From Microvirga sp052115485 (lineage in GTDB: Bacteria > Pseudomonadota > Alphaproteobacteria > Rhizobiales > Beijerinckiaceae), in contig NZ_JBFRGU010000001.1 of NCBI RefSeq assembly GCF_052115485.1, positions 896,492-960,491 of the forward strand: DNA of 64,000 nt. Reading direction: 5' to 3'. Shown in pieces: positions 9,739-17,832 of the stretch; positions within the stretch are counted from its first letter, which is position 1; the number at the start of each line of letters is the position of its first letter. The notes beneath the pieces were generated by a model. It ran no database searches and had not been told where the DNA came from. It saw nothing but the letters and a program-made list of their open reading frames with translations. Made by a program: the position numbers and the translations under genes.

Positions 9739-10239
9739 CTACGAGCCGGCGCGGGTATCCAACACCGTCACCGAGCGGCGGTTTTGCGACCAGCACGAGA
9801 TGTCGTTGCAGACCGCGACCGGGCGCTCCTTGCCGTAAGACACGGTGCGGATGCGCGAGGCCTGGATGCCGCGCGAGACCAGATAGTCATGCACGGTCTG
9901 AGCGCGGCGGGCGCTCAGCGAGAAGTTATATTCACGCGTGCCCCGCTCATCCGCGTGTCCTTCGACGACGAAGCCGTAATTGGCATAGCGGTTGAGCCAC
10001 TGGGCCTGCTTGTCGAGGGTCGCAACGGCGGTGGGGGTCAGATCGGTCGCGTCGGTCTCGAAGAACACGCGATCGCCGACATTGACGATGAAGTCCTGCG
10101 CGCTGCCGGGTGTGCCTGCACCACCGGCCCCGAAGCCCCCGGCCCCATCGGCCATTCCATCTTTATTGGACGAACACGCCGCCGCCCCAAGGGCGAGGAC
10201 GATCGCAGCGGCGAATTTGACGGCGCGCAACGTCATCAT
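9739..10239 (-). CDS. pal: Peptidoglycan-associated lipoprotein Pal
   Basis: Outer-membrane lipoprotein that binds peptidoglycan and TolB. It has 166 residues. The lipobox is LGAAAC near residues 17-22, followed by a Gly-rich linker and an OmpA-like domain. Seen in that domain: FFETDATDLTP, VEGHADERGTREYN, and SARRAQTVHDYL leading to GKERPVA. AAGGAG lies 8 nt before the first of two adjacent ATGs. In most relatives pal follows tolB directly; here two oppositely oriented genes (10544-12735) lie between them, so pal probably needs its own promoter in the roughly 300 bp upstream. Confidence 0.96.
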   Translation of the reverse strand: MMTLRAVKFAAAIVLALGAAACSSNKDGMADGAGGFGAGGAGTPGSAQDFIVNVGDRVFFETDATDLTPTAVATLDKQAQWLNRYANYGFVVEGHADERGTREYNFSLSARRAQTVHDYLVSRGIQASRIRTVSYGKERPVAVCNDISCWSQNRRSVTVLDTRAGS

Positions 10240-10543
10240 GGCTAAAACTCCTTACACATTACGTCTGCCCAACGTTGTGTTTTGTATAGAGGTCGATGGT
10301 TAAGGGAGGGTTCCGTCAACCTTGATGGAGGGTTGAGAGAAAGAGTGAATCGCGCCCGCGTCGGGAAACTTGGGCGTAGGGTTAATCGAGCGTGAATACG
10401 GCAAAGAGGTGGCGCGATATGCTTTTTTCCCCAAACACTTGAACGTTAGGACAAGGGTCGTCATTCTCAAGCCGGGCGAAGCCCCGAGCATAGGAAGGTG
10501 AGCGCGGGGTCGTCCGAAACCGTGCTTCAGGCGTTATGGTCTC
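10240..10543. other. Divergent intergenic region, pal / phospholipase D gene
   Basis: About 300 bp without a coding sequence I can support. It must carry the promoters for pal (minus) and the phospholipase D gene (plus). AT-rich patches occur near 10270-10300 and 10420-10450, but I could not settle on a convincing -35/-10 pair. Confidence 0.5.
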
Positions 10544-12061
10544 ATGAACGAAACACATGCTTGGTTCGCGCCCTTCGCGCCTCGGCCACCGGAGACCCCA
10601 CCGGACGACCCGTTGTTGGAGAGGGCCTTCGCACGCATCGCCGACAGCGATCTACGCGAGGGCAATGCGGTTTCGCTTCTCCGCAATGCCGAAGAGAATT
10701 ACCCGGCCTGGCTGGACGCTCTGCAAAAAGCCGAGCGGGTCATTCATTTCGAGAACTACATCATCGCCGATGACAAGACCGGCCGAAATTTTGCGCGCGT
10801 GCTGATGGAGCGCGCGCGAGCCGGTGTGCGTGTGAGGGTGCTTTACGACTGGCTCGGCTCCTACACCCGAGCCTCGCGCCGATTTTGGCAAGACTTGCGC
10901 GATGCAGGCGTCGAGGTGCGGGTGTTCAACCCGCTTCGGCTGACCAACCCATTTTTTCTGCGCCGTAATCACCGCAAGCTCATCACGGTCGATGGGTGCA
11001 TCGGCTTTGTGTCAGGACTCTGCATTTCCGATAGCTGGGAAGGCGGTCGCAGTGGCGATCCCTGGCGCGATACCGGGCTCTCTCTTGCAGGCCCGATCGT
11101 CGCCGATCTCGATGCGGCCTTTGCCGAAAGCTGGGCCTTCGCCGGGGCGCCCCTGAAGCGCGACGAGTGCATCGCCGCAAGCGACATCCCGTCGGTCGGC
11201 ACAGTCAATGCACGCGTGGTCAGCGGACAGCCCGGCATGTTCCGAGCCTACCGGGTCGATCAGTTCATAGCCGCGACGGCGAAGCGTAATTTGTGGATCG
11301 CGGACGCTTATCTCGTTCCGACGACGGCCTATGTGCAGGCGCTCGGAGAGGCCGCCCAGGACGGAGTCGATGTGCGGCTTCTCGTGCCGGGCTCCACCGA
11401 CACGCCGATGCTTCAGCCGTTCGTCCGTGCGGGTTACCGCTCGCTGATCGAGGCGGGTGTCCGCGTGTTCGAGTGGAACGGCGCGATGCTTCACGCCAAG
11501 AGCGCTGTCGTGGACGGACGTTGGGCACGCGTCGGCTCGACCAATCTCAACCTTGCAAGCTGGGCGACCAATTGGGAACTCGACGTCATCGTCGAAGATA
11601 AAACCATCGCCGAGGCCATGGAAGCGACGTATCTCGAAGATCTCATGCAAGCGACCGAGGTCGCCCCCGGCTCCATCACACGTCGCCGCCAAACACTCAA
11701 CGCGCGGGCCCGTCGATCGCGCCGCGCCCGGCGCGGTGCCGTTGGACGGCTGGCCGCCGGTGCCGTGGCTTTGGGTTCGAGCATCGGTCGCGGTTCGGGA
11801 GGATTGCGCTCGCTTACATCGACGGAGGCCGGCAGCGTCGCCACCATCGGCTCTATTCTGATCGCCCTCGCGGTGCTGGTCGTCGTGTTTCCTCCCATCG
11901 TCGTCCTGCCGATCACGATCCTTCTCGGCTGGCTTGGAGCGGCTTTGCTGATCCGCTCCCTTCGTCTCAAGCAACGCATTCGCATCACGCGGCGTAAGCT
12001 GGAACGTCGATATCGCTCAGCTTCGACCAAATGGAACAAGATTTCCTCGCGTCCACCGTGA
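10544..12061 (+). CDS. Phospholipase D / cardiolipin synthase-like protein
   Basis: Predicted PLD-superfamily transphosphatidylase of 505 residues, probably a cardiolipin synthase or related phospholipid enzyme at the inner membrane. Two HKD motifs are present: HRKLITVDG near residue 142 and HAKSAVVDG near 316, the latter followed by the family stretch RVGSTNLNLASWATNWELD. It lacks the usual N-terminal membrane helices of ClsA. Instead two hydrophobic segments lie at the C terminus (ILIALAVLVVVFPPIVVLPI and LLGWLGAALLI) after an Arg-rich stretch (about 385-405), ending in a basic tail. It probably forms a transcription unit with the HdeD-like gene. Its placement inside the tol-pal cluster in the opposite direction suggests a later insertion. 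Confidence 0.85.
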   Translation: MNETHAWFAPFAPRPPETPPDDPLLERAFARIADSDLREGNAVSLLRNAEENYPAWLDALQKAERVIHFENYIIADDKTGRNFARVLMERARAGVRVRVLYDWLGSYTRASRRFWQDLRDAGVEVRVFNPLRLTNPFFLRRNHRKLITVDGCIGFVSGLCISDSWEGGRSGDPWRDTGLSLAGPIVADLDAAFAESWAFAGAPLKRDECIAASDIPSVGTVNARVVSGQPGMFRAYRVDQFIAATAKRNLWIADAYLVPTTAYVQALGEAAQDGVDVRLLVPGSTDTPMLQPFVRAGYRSLIEAGVRVFEWNGAMLHAKSAVVDGRWARVGSTNLNLASWATNWELDVIVEDKTIAEAMEATYLEDLMQATEVAPGSITRRRQTLNARARRSRRARRGAVGRLAAGAVALGSSIGRGSGGLRSLTSTEAGSVATIGSILIALAVLVVVFPPIVVLPITILLGWLGAALLIRSLRLKQRIRITRRKLERRYRSASTKWNKISSRPP

Positions 12062-12132
12062 AACTTCAGGCCAAGCTTGGCGTTGAATTTATACCTGCGG
12101 CGGGATGGCGCCCGCATAATTGGGAGACGATC

Positions 12133-12735
12133 ATGACGAGCGGCGCTTCGAACTCTTTCCAGTCTTTCGATCAGACCAAGGCGATGAGCGCGCTCTTGGC
12201 TGAAAATTGGTGGGCCATTGCGCTGAGAGGCGTTTTTGCGATCCTGTTTGCGCTCATCGCCTTTTTCCTACCGGGAGCGACCATTCTGTCCCTCGTGCTG
12301 TTCTTCTCAGCCTACATGCTGGTGGATGGCGTCTTCGGCATCGTCTCTGCTGTGCGTGCGGCGCGACAAGGGCAGCGCTGGGGCCTCCTCGTCCTCGAAG
12401 GCATCGTCGACATTCTCGTCGGCGTCATCGCCTTTTCATGGCCGGGACTGACGGTTCTGTTCTTCGTGACCCTGATGGCGGTGTGGTCGCTCGTGACCGG
12501 CGTTCTCATGGTCGTCGCCGCGTTCAAGCTCGATGCGGAATACGGCAAGGGCTGGCTGATCTTCAGCGGCATCGTCTCGGTGCTGTTCGGTATCGCGCTT
12601 TTGGTCGCGCCGCTCGTCGGTGCTGTGGTGTTGACCTGGTGGCTCGGCGCTTATGCGATGATCTTCGGCATCTCGCTTCTCGCCCTCGCGTTCAAGCTGA
12701 AGGGCCGCAAGGAGCGTATCGCTCCGTCGCACTGA
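12133..12735 (+). CDS. HdeD family membrane protein (DUF308)
   Basis: About 200 residues from the ATG at 12133, which has GGGAG six bases upstream. The frame continues upstream across the end of the phospholipase gene but that part is not HdeD-like. Six hydrophobic helices are visible, arranged as three hairpins typical of HdeD (ALRGVFAILFALIAFFLPGA, LEGIVDILVGVIAFSWPGL, FSGIVSVLFGIALLVAPLVG). In E. coli HdeD is linked to acid resistance; the role here is not known. It follows the phospholipase D gene by 71 bp and is closed by a strong terminator. Confidence 0.85.
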   Translation: MTSGASNSFQSFDQTKAMSALLAENWWAIALRGVFAILFALIAFFLPGATILSLVLFFSAYMLVDGVFGIVSAVRAARQGQRWGLLVLEGIVDILVGVIAFSWPGLTVLFFVTLMAVWSLVTGVLMVVAAFKLDAEYGKGWLIFSGIVSVLFGIALLVAPLVGAVVLTWWLGAYAMIFGISLLALAFKLKGRKERIAPSH

Positions 12736-12748
12736 TTCTGAAATGAAG

Positions 12749-12773
12749 CGGGGCGCCTGAGGCGCCCCGTTTT
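12749..12773 (+). terminator. Terminator after the HdeD-like gene
   Basis: A perfect 9-bp stem, CGGGGCGCC and GGCGCCCCG, with a 3-nt loop (12749-12769) is followed by TTTT. It lies between the convergent HdeD and tolB genes; on the minus strand it is followed by CTTCATTT, so it may also act weakly on tolB. Confidence 0.85.
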
Positions 12774-12775
12774 CA

Positions 12776-14104
12776 TCATCGTGTTTCGCTGAGCAGCGGC
12801 GACCATGTGGGGTCGGATGCGAAAGATGGCGTCGCCACCGGCAGTTCCACACGGCCCGTGATGTCGACCATGTAGAGCTTGCCGCCGGCCTGTCCGCCCG
12901 GATCGCGGAAGAACATGATGTACTGGCCGTTCGGCGCCCAGGTCGGGCTCTCGTTGTGAAATCCTTCCGTGAGAATGCGCTCACCCGAACCGTCCGGTTT
13001 CATGATCCCGATGGAAAAGCCGCCCGCGCGGCGCTTGGTGAAGGCGATGTAGTCCCCACGCGGCGACCAGGCCGGCTGCGAATACGAACCGTCGCCGAAC
13101 GAGATACGGCGCTGGTTCGAACCGTCCGCATTCATGGCATAAATCTGCTGCTGCCCGCCGCGGTCGCTCTCGAACACGATCTCGCGTCCATCCGGCGAGA
13201 AGGACGGCGAGGTGTCGATGGCAGCCGTCGAGGTGACGCGCGTCGTCGAGCGCGAGCCCAGATCCATCAGGAAGATGTTGGCGTTGCCGCCCTGTTGCAG
13301 GCTCATGGCGATGCGCTGGCCATCGGGCGAGAAACGCGGTGACGAGGTCATATCGGGAAAGTTGCCGACGACCTGGCGCGAACCGGTTTCCAGGTTGATC
13401 ACCTGCACGCGCGGCTGCTGGCCTTCGACCTGCGACATGTATGTGATGTCCTGTGTCGCGGGCGAATAACGCGGCGTGACGACGAGCGTGTCGCCTTGAG
13501 TCAGGAAGCGCATGTTCGCGCCATCCTGATCCATGATGGCAAGACGCTTGCGACGGTTTTCTTTCGGACCGGATTCATCGACGAACACGATGCGCGTATC
13601 GAAGAACCCTCCGACGCCGGTGATCTTGGTGTAGACCGCGTCCGAGATGATGTGCCCGACGCGGCGCCAGAAATTCGGATCGGTGACATATTGCTGGCCG
13701 GTCAATTGCTGGCCGGAAGCCACATCCCACAACCGGAACTCGGCCTTGAGGCGACCGGACGAATCGCGCGTTACGCGACCCGTTACCAGCGCCTGCGCGC
13801 CCGCCATTTTCCACGCATCGAAACGCGGCATCGCATCGAAGGACGGCCGCTCCGGAAAGCGCGACTTGTCGAGCGGCGCGAAGTATCCCGAGCGTTGCAG
13901 ATTGCCGGTAATGATGCCGGACACGCGCTGCCCGAGATCCCCCTCGCCCGCGAAATCGGCGACGGCGATGGGCATGGGCTGGAACTGAGAACCCGGCCCT
14001 ACGCGCAGGGTCAACTGAGCGTAGGAAGGGGTGGCGAGAGCCAGGATTCCAGAAAATAAGCACGCAGCGATCATCAGCGCGTGTGCAAGGAGGCGGACAG
14101 GCAT
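12776..14104 (-). CDS. tolB: Tol-Pal system beta-propeller protein TolB
   Basis: Periplasmic protein that binds Pal and links it to the TolQRA motor. Seen: signal peptide (LAHALMIAACLFSGILALAT, cleavage near PSYA-QLTL), an N-terminal domain, then repeated WD40-like beta-propeller blades with the signature SPDGxxI (RFSPDGQRIAMS, SFSPDGREIVFESDRGG, WSPRGDYIAFT, WAPNGQYIMFF). The start is uncertain: the ATG at 14104 gives a classical signal peptide and 442 residues, whereas an in-frame ATG at 14158 overlaps the tolA stop as ATGA and would suit translational coupling. Neither has a strong Shine-Dalgarno. It is the last gene of the tolQRAB run, since pal is displaced. Confidence 0.96.
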   Translation of the reverse strand: MPVRLLAHALMIAACLFSGILALATPSYAQLTLRVGPGSQFQPMPIAVADFAGEGDLGQRVSGIITGNLQRSGYFAPLDKSRFPERPSFDAMPRFDAWKMAGAQALVTGRVTRDSSGRLKAEFRLWDVASGQQLTGQQYVTDPNFWRRVGHIISDAVYTKITGVGGFFDTRIVFVDESGPKENRRKRLAIMDQDGANMRFLTQGDTLVVTPRYSPATQDITYMSQVEGQQPRVQVINLETGSRQVVGNFPDMTSSPRFSPDGQRIAMSLQQGGNANIFLMDLGSRSTTRVTSTAAIDTSPSFSPDGREIVFESDRGGQQQIYAMNADGSNQRRISFGDGSYSQPAWSPRGDYIAFTKRRAGGFSIGIMKPDGSGERILTEGFHNESPTWAPNGQYIMFFRDPGGQAGGKLYMVDITGRVELPVATPSFASDPTWSPLLSETR

Positions 14105-14154
14105 GATCACATCCACATCATGGATCGTTTGTTGAACGGGTGCTCGACGGAGAG

Positions 14155-15234
14155 TCATAATTGCGTTTCGAATTCGATGTTCCAGAACTTCCAATCGTCA
14201 TAAAACGGAGCGAACTTCGTAGGGATTTTATACGGCGCGCAACGGCGCACCGCTCGCAGAGCCGCCTCGGCAATCGTCTTATCAAGCGCAGCTGGACCGG
14301 CCCGAATGATCTGCGGCTCCGCCGATAGTGATCCGTCCGGATTGAACCGCACATCCAATATCGGCAGAGACACCTGACTTCCTGTCGCGCCGACTGGGGG
14401 TTGGTAACACTTCTCCATCTGCTCTTTCAGAATGCCCCCGAGAGCATCGCGCATACTTGGATTAAGTTTCGCCGCCGATCCCGTCGCCATACCGAGCGAA
14501 GCCATCTTATTGACCTCCGCGCCGGCCGCGCCCGTCGACTGGTTCTTTTCCTTGTTTTGCAGTAATTGCTTGATGTCGCCGAAATCGAGTTTCTTGGCGA
14601 CTTCCGCTTCCTTGCGTGCTTTCGCCTCGGCGTCTGCCTTGGCCTTTGCCTCAGCGAGCTTCTTGGCATCCGCTTCCGCTTTGGCTTTCGCATCAGCTTC
14701 GGTCTTTGCCTTGGCTTTTGCATCGGCTTCCGCTTTGGCCTTCGCCTCGGCATCCGCCTTCACCTTTGCTTCCGCAGCAGCCTTCTGCTGCGCGATGGCT
14801 TCGGCTTCCGCCTTTTCAGCCTGGAGACGTAATTCTTCCGCCTTGGGGTCGACTTGCGGTTTTGCGGGTGGGGTCGGCGGAGGCGGCGCGCTGGCGACCG
14901 GCTCTTCCTTGTCCGCGACTTTCATGTCCTCGGGGCGTTTGGGCGGCGAAGGCGCATCGCGCTTGTCGTCGCCGGGATCCTTCTGTTCGACCTTTTCCGC
15001 CACGCGATCGGCGCGCGGCTTCGGCGTCGGCTGAACCTGCTTCGCCGTCGTCTCGCCCTTGGTGACTTGCGAGACCATATCATTCGTGAAGATCTCGACC
15101 GGGATGCCTTCCTGTGCTTCCGGGAACTTGTTCGCCGAAATCGTGAAAACGGCAGCCGCCAGCAGCGTCACATGAGTGACGCCGGACACCCAGAAACCGG
15201 GTTCGGAAGGGTTGAATTTAAGTTTCAACGCCAC
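14155..15234 (-). CDS. tolA: Tol-Pal system protein TolA
   Basis: Inner-membrane protein that spans the periplasm and transmits TolQR motion to Pal/TolB. It has 359 residues with a GTG start. One TM lies at about residues 15-33 (GVTHVTLLAAAVFTIS). A Pro/Lys-rich stretch follows, then a long Ala/Lys/Glu helix at about 125-215 built from near-repeats such as AKAKAEADAKAKAKTEADAK. The C-terminal domain is TonB-like (LPILDVRFNPDGSLSAEPQI, two Cys near the ends of the fold). The repetitive middle explains the long shadow frames on the other strand. Confidence 0.94.
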   Translation of the reverse strand: MALKLKFNPSEPGFWVSGVTHVTLLAAAVFTISANKFPEAQEGIPVEIFTNDMVSQVTKGETTAKQVQPTPKPRADRVAEKVEQKDPGDDKRDAPSPPKRPEDMKVADKEEPVASAPPPPTPPAKPQVDPKAEELRLQAEKAEAEAIAQQKAAAEAKVKADAEAKAKAEADAKAKAKTEADAKAKAEADAKKLAEAKAKADAEAKARKEAEVAKKLDFGDIKQLLQNKEKNQSTGAAGAEVNKMASLGMATGSAAKLNPSMRDALGGILKEQMEKCYQPPVGATGSQVSLPILDVRFNPDGSLSAEPQIIRAGPAALDKTIAEAALRAVRRCAPYKIPTKFAPFYDDWKFWNIEFETQL

Positions 15235-15265
15235 GGCTGTCTGCCCTGCCCCTATCCTGCCCGCG

Positions 15266-15712
15266 TCACCGTTGATCCGGCTCCGTGACGACGGCGAGAT
15301 GTTTGTAGCCAGCGGTCGATACGATCGACATCACCTGAGCCACTCGCCCGTAATCGACCTTCTTGTCTGCACGCACAAACACACGCTCATCGAAGCCTTT
15401 CTTCGACACTTCGGCGAGCTTGCCGACGATGGCTTCGTCCGTCAGCTCCGCATCCCCGAGAAAAAGCTGCCCCGTCGCCTTGATGGACAACGTCACGGGC
15501 TTCGCGTCGACGTTCAGAGGTGCGGCCTTCGTCTGCGGCAGATCGAGCGGAACGCCCGCCGTCATCATGGGTGCCGCCACCATGAAGATGATGAGCAACA
15601 CCAGCGTGACGTCGATGAACGGCGTCATGTTGATTTCGTTGATCGCGCCGCCGCGCCGCGCGCGTCGACGGCGACGTCCGCCTCCTGAAGCCATGCCTGC
15701 GAGGGATGCCAT
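15266..15712 (-). CDS. tolR: Tol-Pal system protein TolR (ExbD family)
   Basis: Proton-channel partner of TolQ, 148 residues. The N terminus is strongly basic (GGRRRRRARRGG). The single TM begins MTPFIDVTLVLLIIFMV, with the proton-binding aspartate at about residue 34. The periplasmic domain contains PLDLPQTKA and the ExbD-type end VDYGRVAQVMSIVSTAGY. tolQ lies 12 bp upstream and tolA 31 bp downstream, consistent with one message. Confidence 0.95.
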   Translation of the reverse strand: MASLAGMASGGGRRRRRARRGGAINEINMTPFIDVTLVLLIIFMVAAPMMTAGVPLDLPQTKAAPLNVDAKPVTLSIKATGQLFLGDAELTDEAIVGKLAEVSKKGFDERVFVRADKKVDYGRVAQVMSIVSTAGYKHLAVVTEPDQR

Positions 15713-15724
15713 CGCCGCTGTCCT

Positions 15725-16447
15725 TTAAGCCGCGAGCGCGATGCGCTCGTCGATCTGGCGCGAGAGAATGGCGGAGAACTCGTCGGCGAAGCCCTCCAAC
15801 CGCGACTGGAGCTTGCCGACCTGACTGTGCAGCTTGTTGTAGGCGAGCACTGCCGGAATGGCCGCGAAGAGGCCGATGGCGGTGGCGAACAGCGCCTCCG
15901 CAATGCCGGGCGCGACCACCGCAAGGCTGGTGCTCTTCGAGGCCGCGATCGAGGTGAAGGAATTCATGATGCCGACCACCGTGCCGAACAGGCCGATGTA
16001 AGGACCGGCGGAACCGATGGAGGCGAGAACGGTCAGGCGTGACTCGAGACGCTCCACCTCGCGCTGGATCGTCACGTCGAGCACCTTATCGATGCGCTGC
16101 GAAAGGCTCTGGAACGAACGACCGGACCCCTCGAAGGAGCGCTTCCATTCCCGCATGGCGGCGAGAAACACGGCGGCGAGCCCCGCCGGGTTGCGGCCCT
16201 GGAGCGAACGGTAGAGCTCCTCCAGCGATTGCCCCGACCAGAAGACCTCCTCGAACCGGTCCATGGCGCGCTTCGTGCGTCCGAACAGCAAGGTCTTGTC
16301 GATGATGATGGCCCAGCACCAGACGGAGGCGCCGAGAAGCCCGATCATCACGAGCTTGACGATGAAATGCGCCTGCCAGAAAAGCCCGAACAGGGACATG
16401 TCATGCACGACAGGAGCAGCCTGGGCGACATCAGCCGGGTTCATCAT
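15725..16447 (-). CDS. tolQ: Tol-Pal system protein TolQ (MotA/TolQ/ExbB family)
   Basis: Inner-membrane proton-channel protein of the Tol motor, 240 residues, with three TM helices: one near residues 20-45 (ahead of KTLLFGRTKRAMDRFEEVFW) and two in the family core (VLASIGSAGPYIGLFGTVVG and VAPGIAEALFATAIGLFAAI). It is first gene of tolQRAB. ybgC, normally the adjacent upstream gene, is separated here by an NTF2-like gene on the opposite strand. Confidence 0.96.
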   Translation of the reverse strand: MMNPADVAQAAPVVHDMSLFGLFWQAHFIVKLVMIGLLGASVWCWAIIIDKTLLFGRTKRAMDRFEEVFWSGQSLEELYRSLQGRNPAGLAAVFLAAMREWKRSFEGSGRSFQSLSQRIDKVLDVTIQREVERLESRLTVLASIGSAGPYIGLFGTVVGIMNSFTSIAASKSTSLAVVAPGIAEALFATAIGLFAAIPAVLAYNKLHSQVGKLQSRLEGFADEFSAILSRQIDERIALAA

Positions 16448-16799
16448 CTCGTCCTTGCTCTTCAGGCCGCGTCAAACGGCCTCTTGTTTCTGGCGCGAAC
16501 TTTTCGGAAAACGGGCCCCGCTTTTCCGGATCAGGCCGAGCCCCGGGAAATCCTTGTGCTTAGCCTTGCTCGTTCGCCCTCGAATCTGTCGAAAATAAGG
16601 GCGTACGGGCTCAGCACGGAGATCCGCCCGGTCTGTTACCTGTTAAGCACAGAGTAAGGTTAAGGCTTGGTTTAAGCCGCGCCCTAAGGGCCGCAATCCT
16701 GTCTGAAACCACCCGAAATCCGGCCAAAGACGCCATGGGACCGGATAATCATAAACGAAACAATATTTCAATTACAACGTCATTCGAAAGGGCAGAAAA
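16448..16799. other. Divergent intergenic region, tolQ / NTF2-like gene
   Basis: About 350 bp with no supported gene. It must contain the promoter of tolQRAB (minus) and of the small plus-strand gene. I see no repeat of the families found elsewhere, and no promoter good enough to mark. Confidence 0.5.
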
Positions 16800-17168
16800 A
16801 TGGATTTTGATCCCTGTGAAATCGTGCAGAAACAGCTCGACGCCTACAATGCGCGCGACATTGAATCCTTCATGTCTCATTGGGCCGAGGATGCCGAGTA
16901 TTACGCTTTTCCTTCGGACATCCTTGCGAACAGCGCAGCTCAGATCCGCGAGCGTCACATAGCAAGATTCAAGGAGGAGAACCTGTTCGGCCGCCTCGTC
17001 AAGCGTCTGGCCGTCGGCAATATCGTCGTCGATCAGGAGGTGGTGACCCGCACCTTCCCCGAAGGCACGGGACGTGTCGACGTCATGGCGATCTATGAGG
17101 TCGAAGACGAGAAGATCACCAAGGCCTGGTTCAAGATCGGCAAGCCGGTTCTCGACAAGGCGGCCTGA
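16800..17168 (+). CDS. NTF2-like / SnoaL-like small protein
   Basis: A 122-residue cytoplasmic protein with the cone-shaped NTF2/SnoaL pattern: an N-terminal helix (EIVQKQLDAYNARDIESFMS), then HWAEDAEYYAFPSD, and late strands VVTRTFPEGTGRVDVMAIYE and KITKAWFKIGKPVL. AAAGGG precedes the ATG. The fold serves many hydrolases, isomerases and binding proteins, so no substrate can be given. It stands alone between ybgC and tolQ on the opposite strand and is followed at once by a CTAG-bounded palindromic repeat, as expected for a recently inserted gene. Confidence 0.7.
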   Translation: MDFDPCEIVQKQLDAYNARDIESFMSHWAEDAEYYAFPSDILANSAAQIRERHIARFKEENLFGRLVKRLAVGNIVVDQEVVTRTFPEGTGRVDVMAIYEVEDEKITKAWFKIGKPVLDKAA

Positions 17169-17176
17169 TCTTCAGA

Positions 17177-17274
17177 CTAGAGCTTGATCGTGTCTCTTTG
17201 AAACACGATCAAGCTCGAGATGGTGTCGCATGATCCGGGCGAACCGGTTTCCACTTGTTCTGATCAAGCTCTAG
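17177..17274. repeat. CTAG-bounded palindromic repeat, copy 1
   Basis: Begins and ends with CTAG. Left module: perfect 13-bp inverted repeat AGCTTGATCGTGT (17181-17193) and ACACGATCAAGCT (17203-17215). Right module: GCATGATCCGGGCGAACC, then GGTTTCCACTTGTTCTGATC, the motif shared by all copies in the window. The final CTAG overlaps the ybgC stop codon. Confidence 0.85.
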
Positions 17275-17681
17275 TCGCCCAACGGCGTCAAAGCCGCGCG
17301 CAGCTCATCGGGAATGCGCACGGCGCGCCCACCGCGAACAGCGGCAACGGTGACCTCAGCCGACACCAACACATCGTCGCCCCGGCGCACTTCCTGAGCC
17401 AACGTCATCGAAGCCCCGCGCATTTCCTTCGGACGCGTGACGATGGTGAGAACATCATCCATCAGCGCCGCTCCTCGAAAATCGATGGTCATCTTTCGGA
17501 CCACGAAGGCGAGCCCGCCCATATCGGCGTGAAGATCCGACTGCGCCACCTCGACCGCCCGCAACAACTCCGTGCGCCCTCGTTCCATGAAGCGAAGGTA
17601 GCTCGCGTGATAGACGCGGGCCGAGAAATCCGTGTCTTCGTAGTAGACGCGGATGGGGAGGATGTGCGCGCCGTTTTGCAT
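17271..17681 (-). CDS. ybgC: Acyl-CoA thioesterase YbgC (Tol-Pal associated)
   Basis: Hot-dog fold thioesterase of the 4-hydroxybenzoyl-CoA thioesterase family, associated with the Tol-Pal system. I choose the ATG at 17681, giving 136 residues (MQNGAHILPIRVYYEDTDFS); the frame runs 55 codons upstream but there it is only translation of a palindromic repeat. The catalytic pattern YYEDTDFSARVYHASYLRF is present with the active-site Asp, followed by MERGRTELLR. The TAG stop lies within the CTAG edge of the neighbouring repeat. It follows ruvB on the same strand. Confidence 0.93.
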   Translation of the reverse strand: MQNGAHILPIRVYYEDTDFSARVYHASYLRFMERGRTELLRAVEVAQSDLHADMGGLAFVVRKMTIDFRGAALMDDVLTIVTRPKEMRGASMTLAQEVRRGDDVLVSAEVTVAAVRGGRAVRIPDELRAALTPLGD

Positions 17682-17712
17682 GTGGCCGGAAAGGTTAGGC
17701 CAAGCACCACCC

Positions 17713-17821
17713 AGCCCTCTCCCCCCTTGTGGGGGAGAGTTGGAGAGGGGGGTGTCGGCGCAAGCGTGATCAGGATCAGCACCCCCACCCCTAACCCCTC
17801 CCCACAAGGGGGAGGGGGATT
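17713..17821. repeat. Palindromic repeat, CCCTCCCC-TTGTGGGG type
   Basis: An imperfect inverted repeat with outer arms CCCCCCTTGTGGGGGAGAG and CTCCCCACAAGGGGGAGGGG and inner CACCCCCACCCCTAACCCC. It lies between ruvB and ybgC. The same design occurs at 38878-39027, and a half copy at about 19597-19620. Confidence 0.75.
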
Positions 17822-17832
17822 GGTCACGCTTC

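Noticed and set aside
17177..17274. CRISPR-like repeats
   Set aside because: The repeated units are palindromes at scattered loci without regular spacers, and no cas genes are present.
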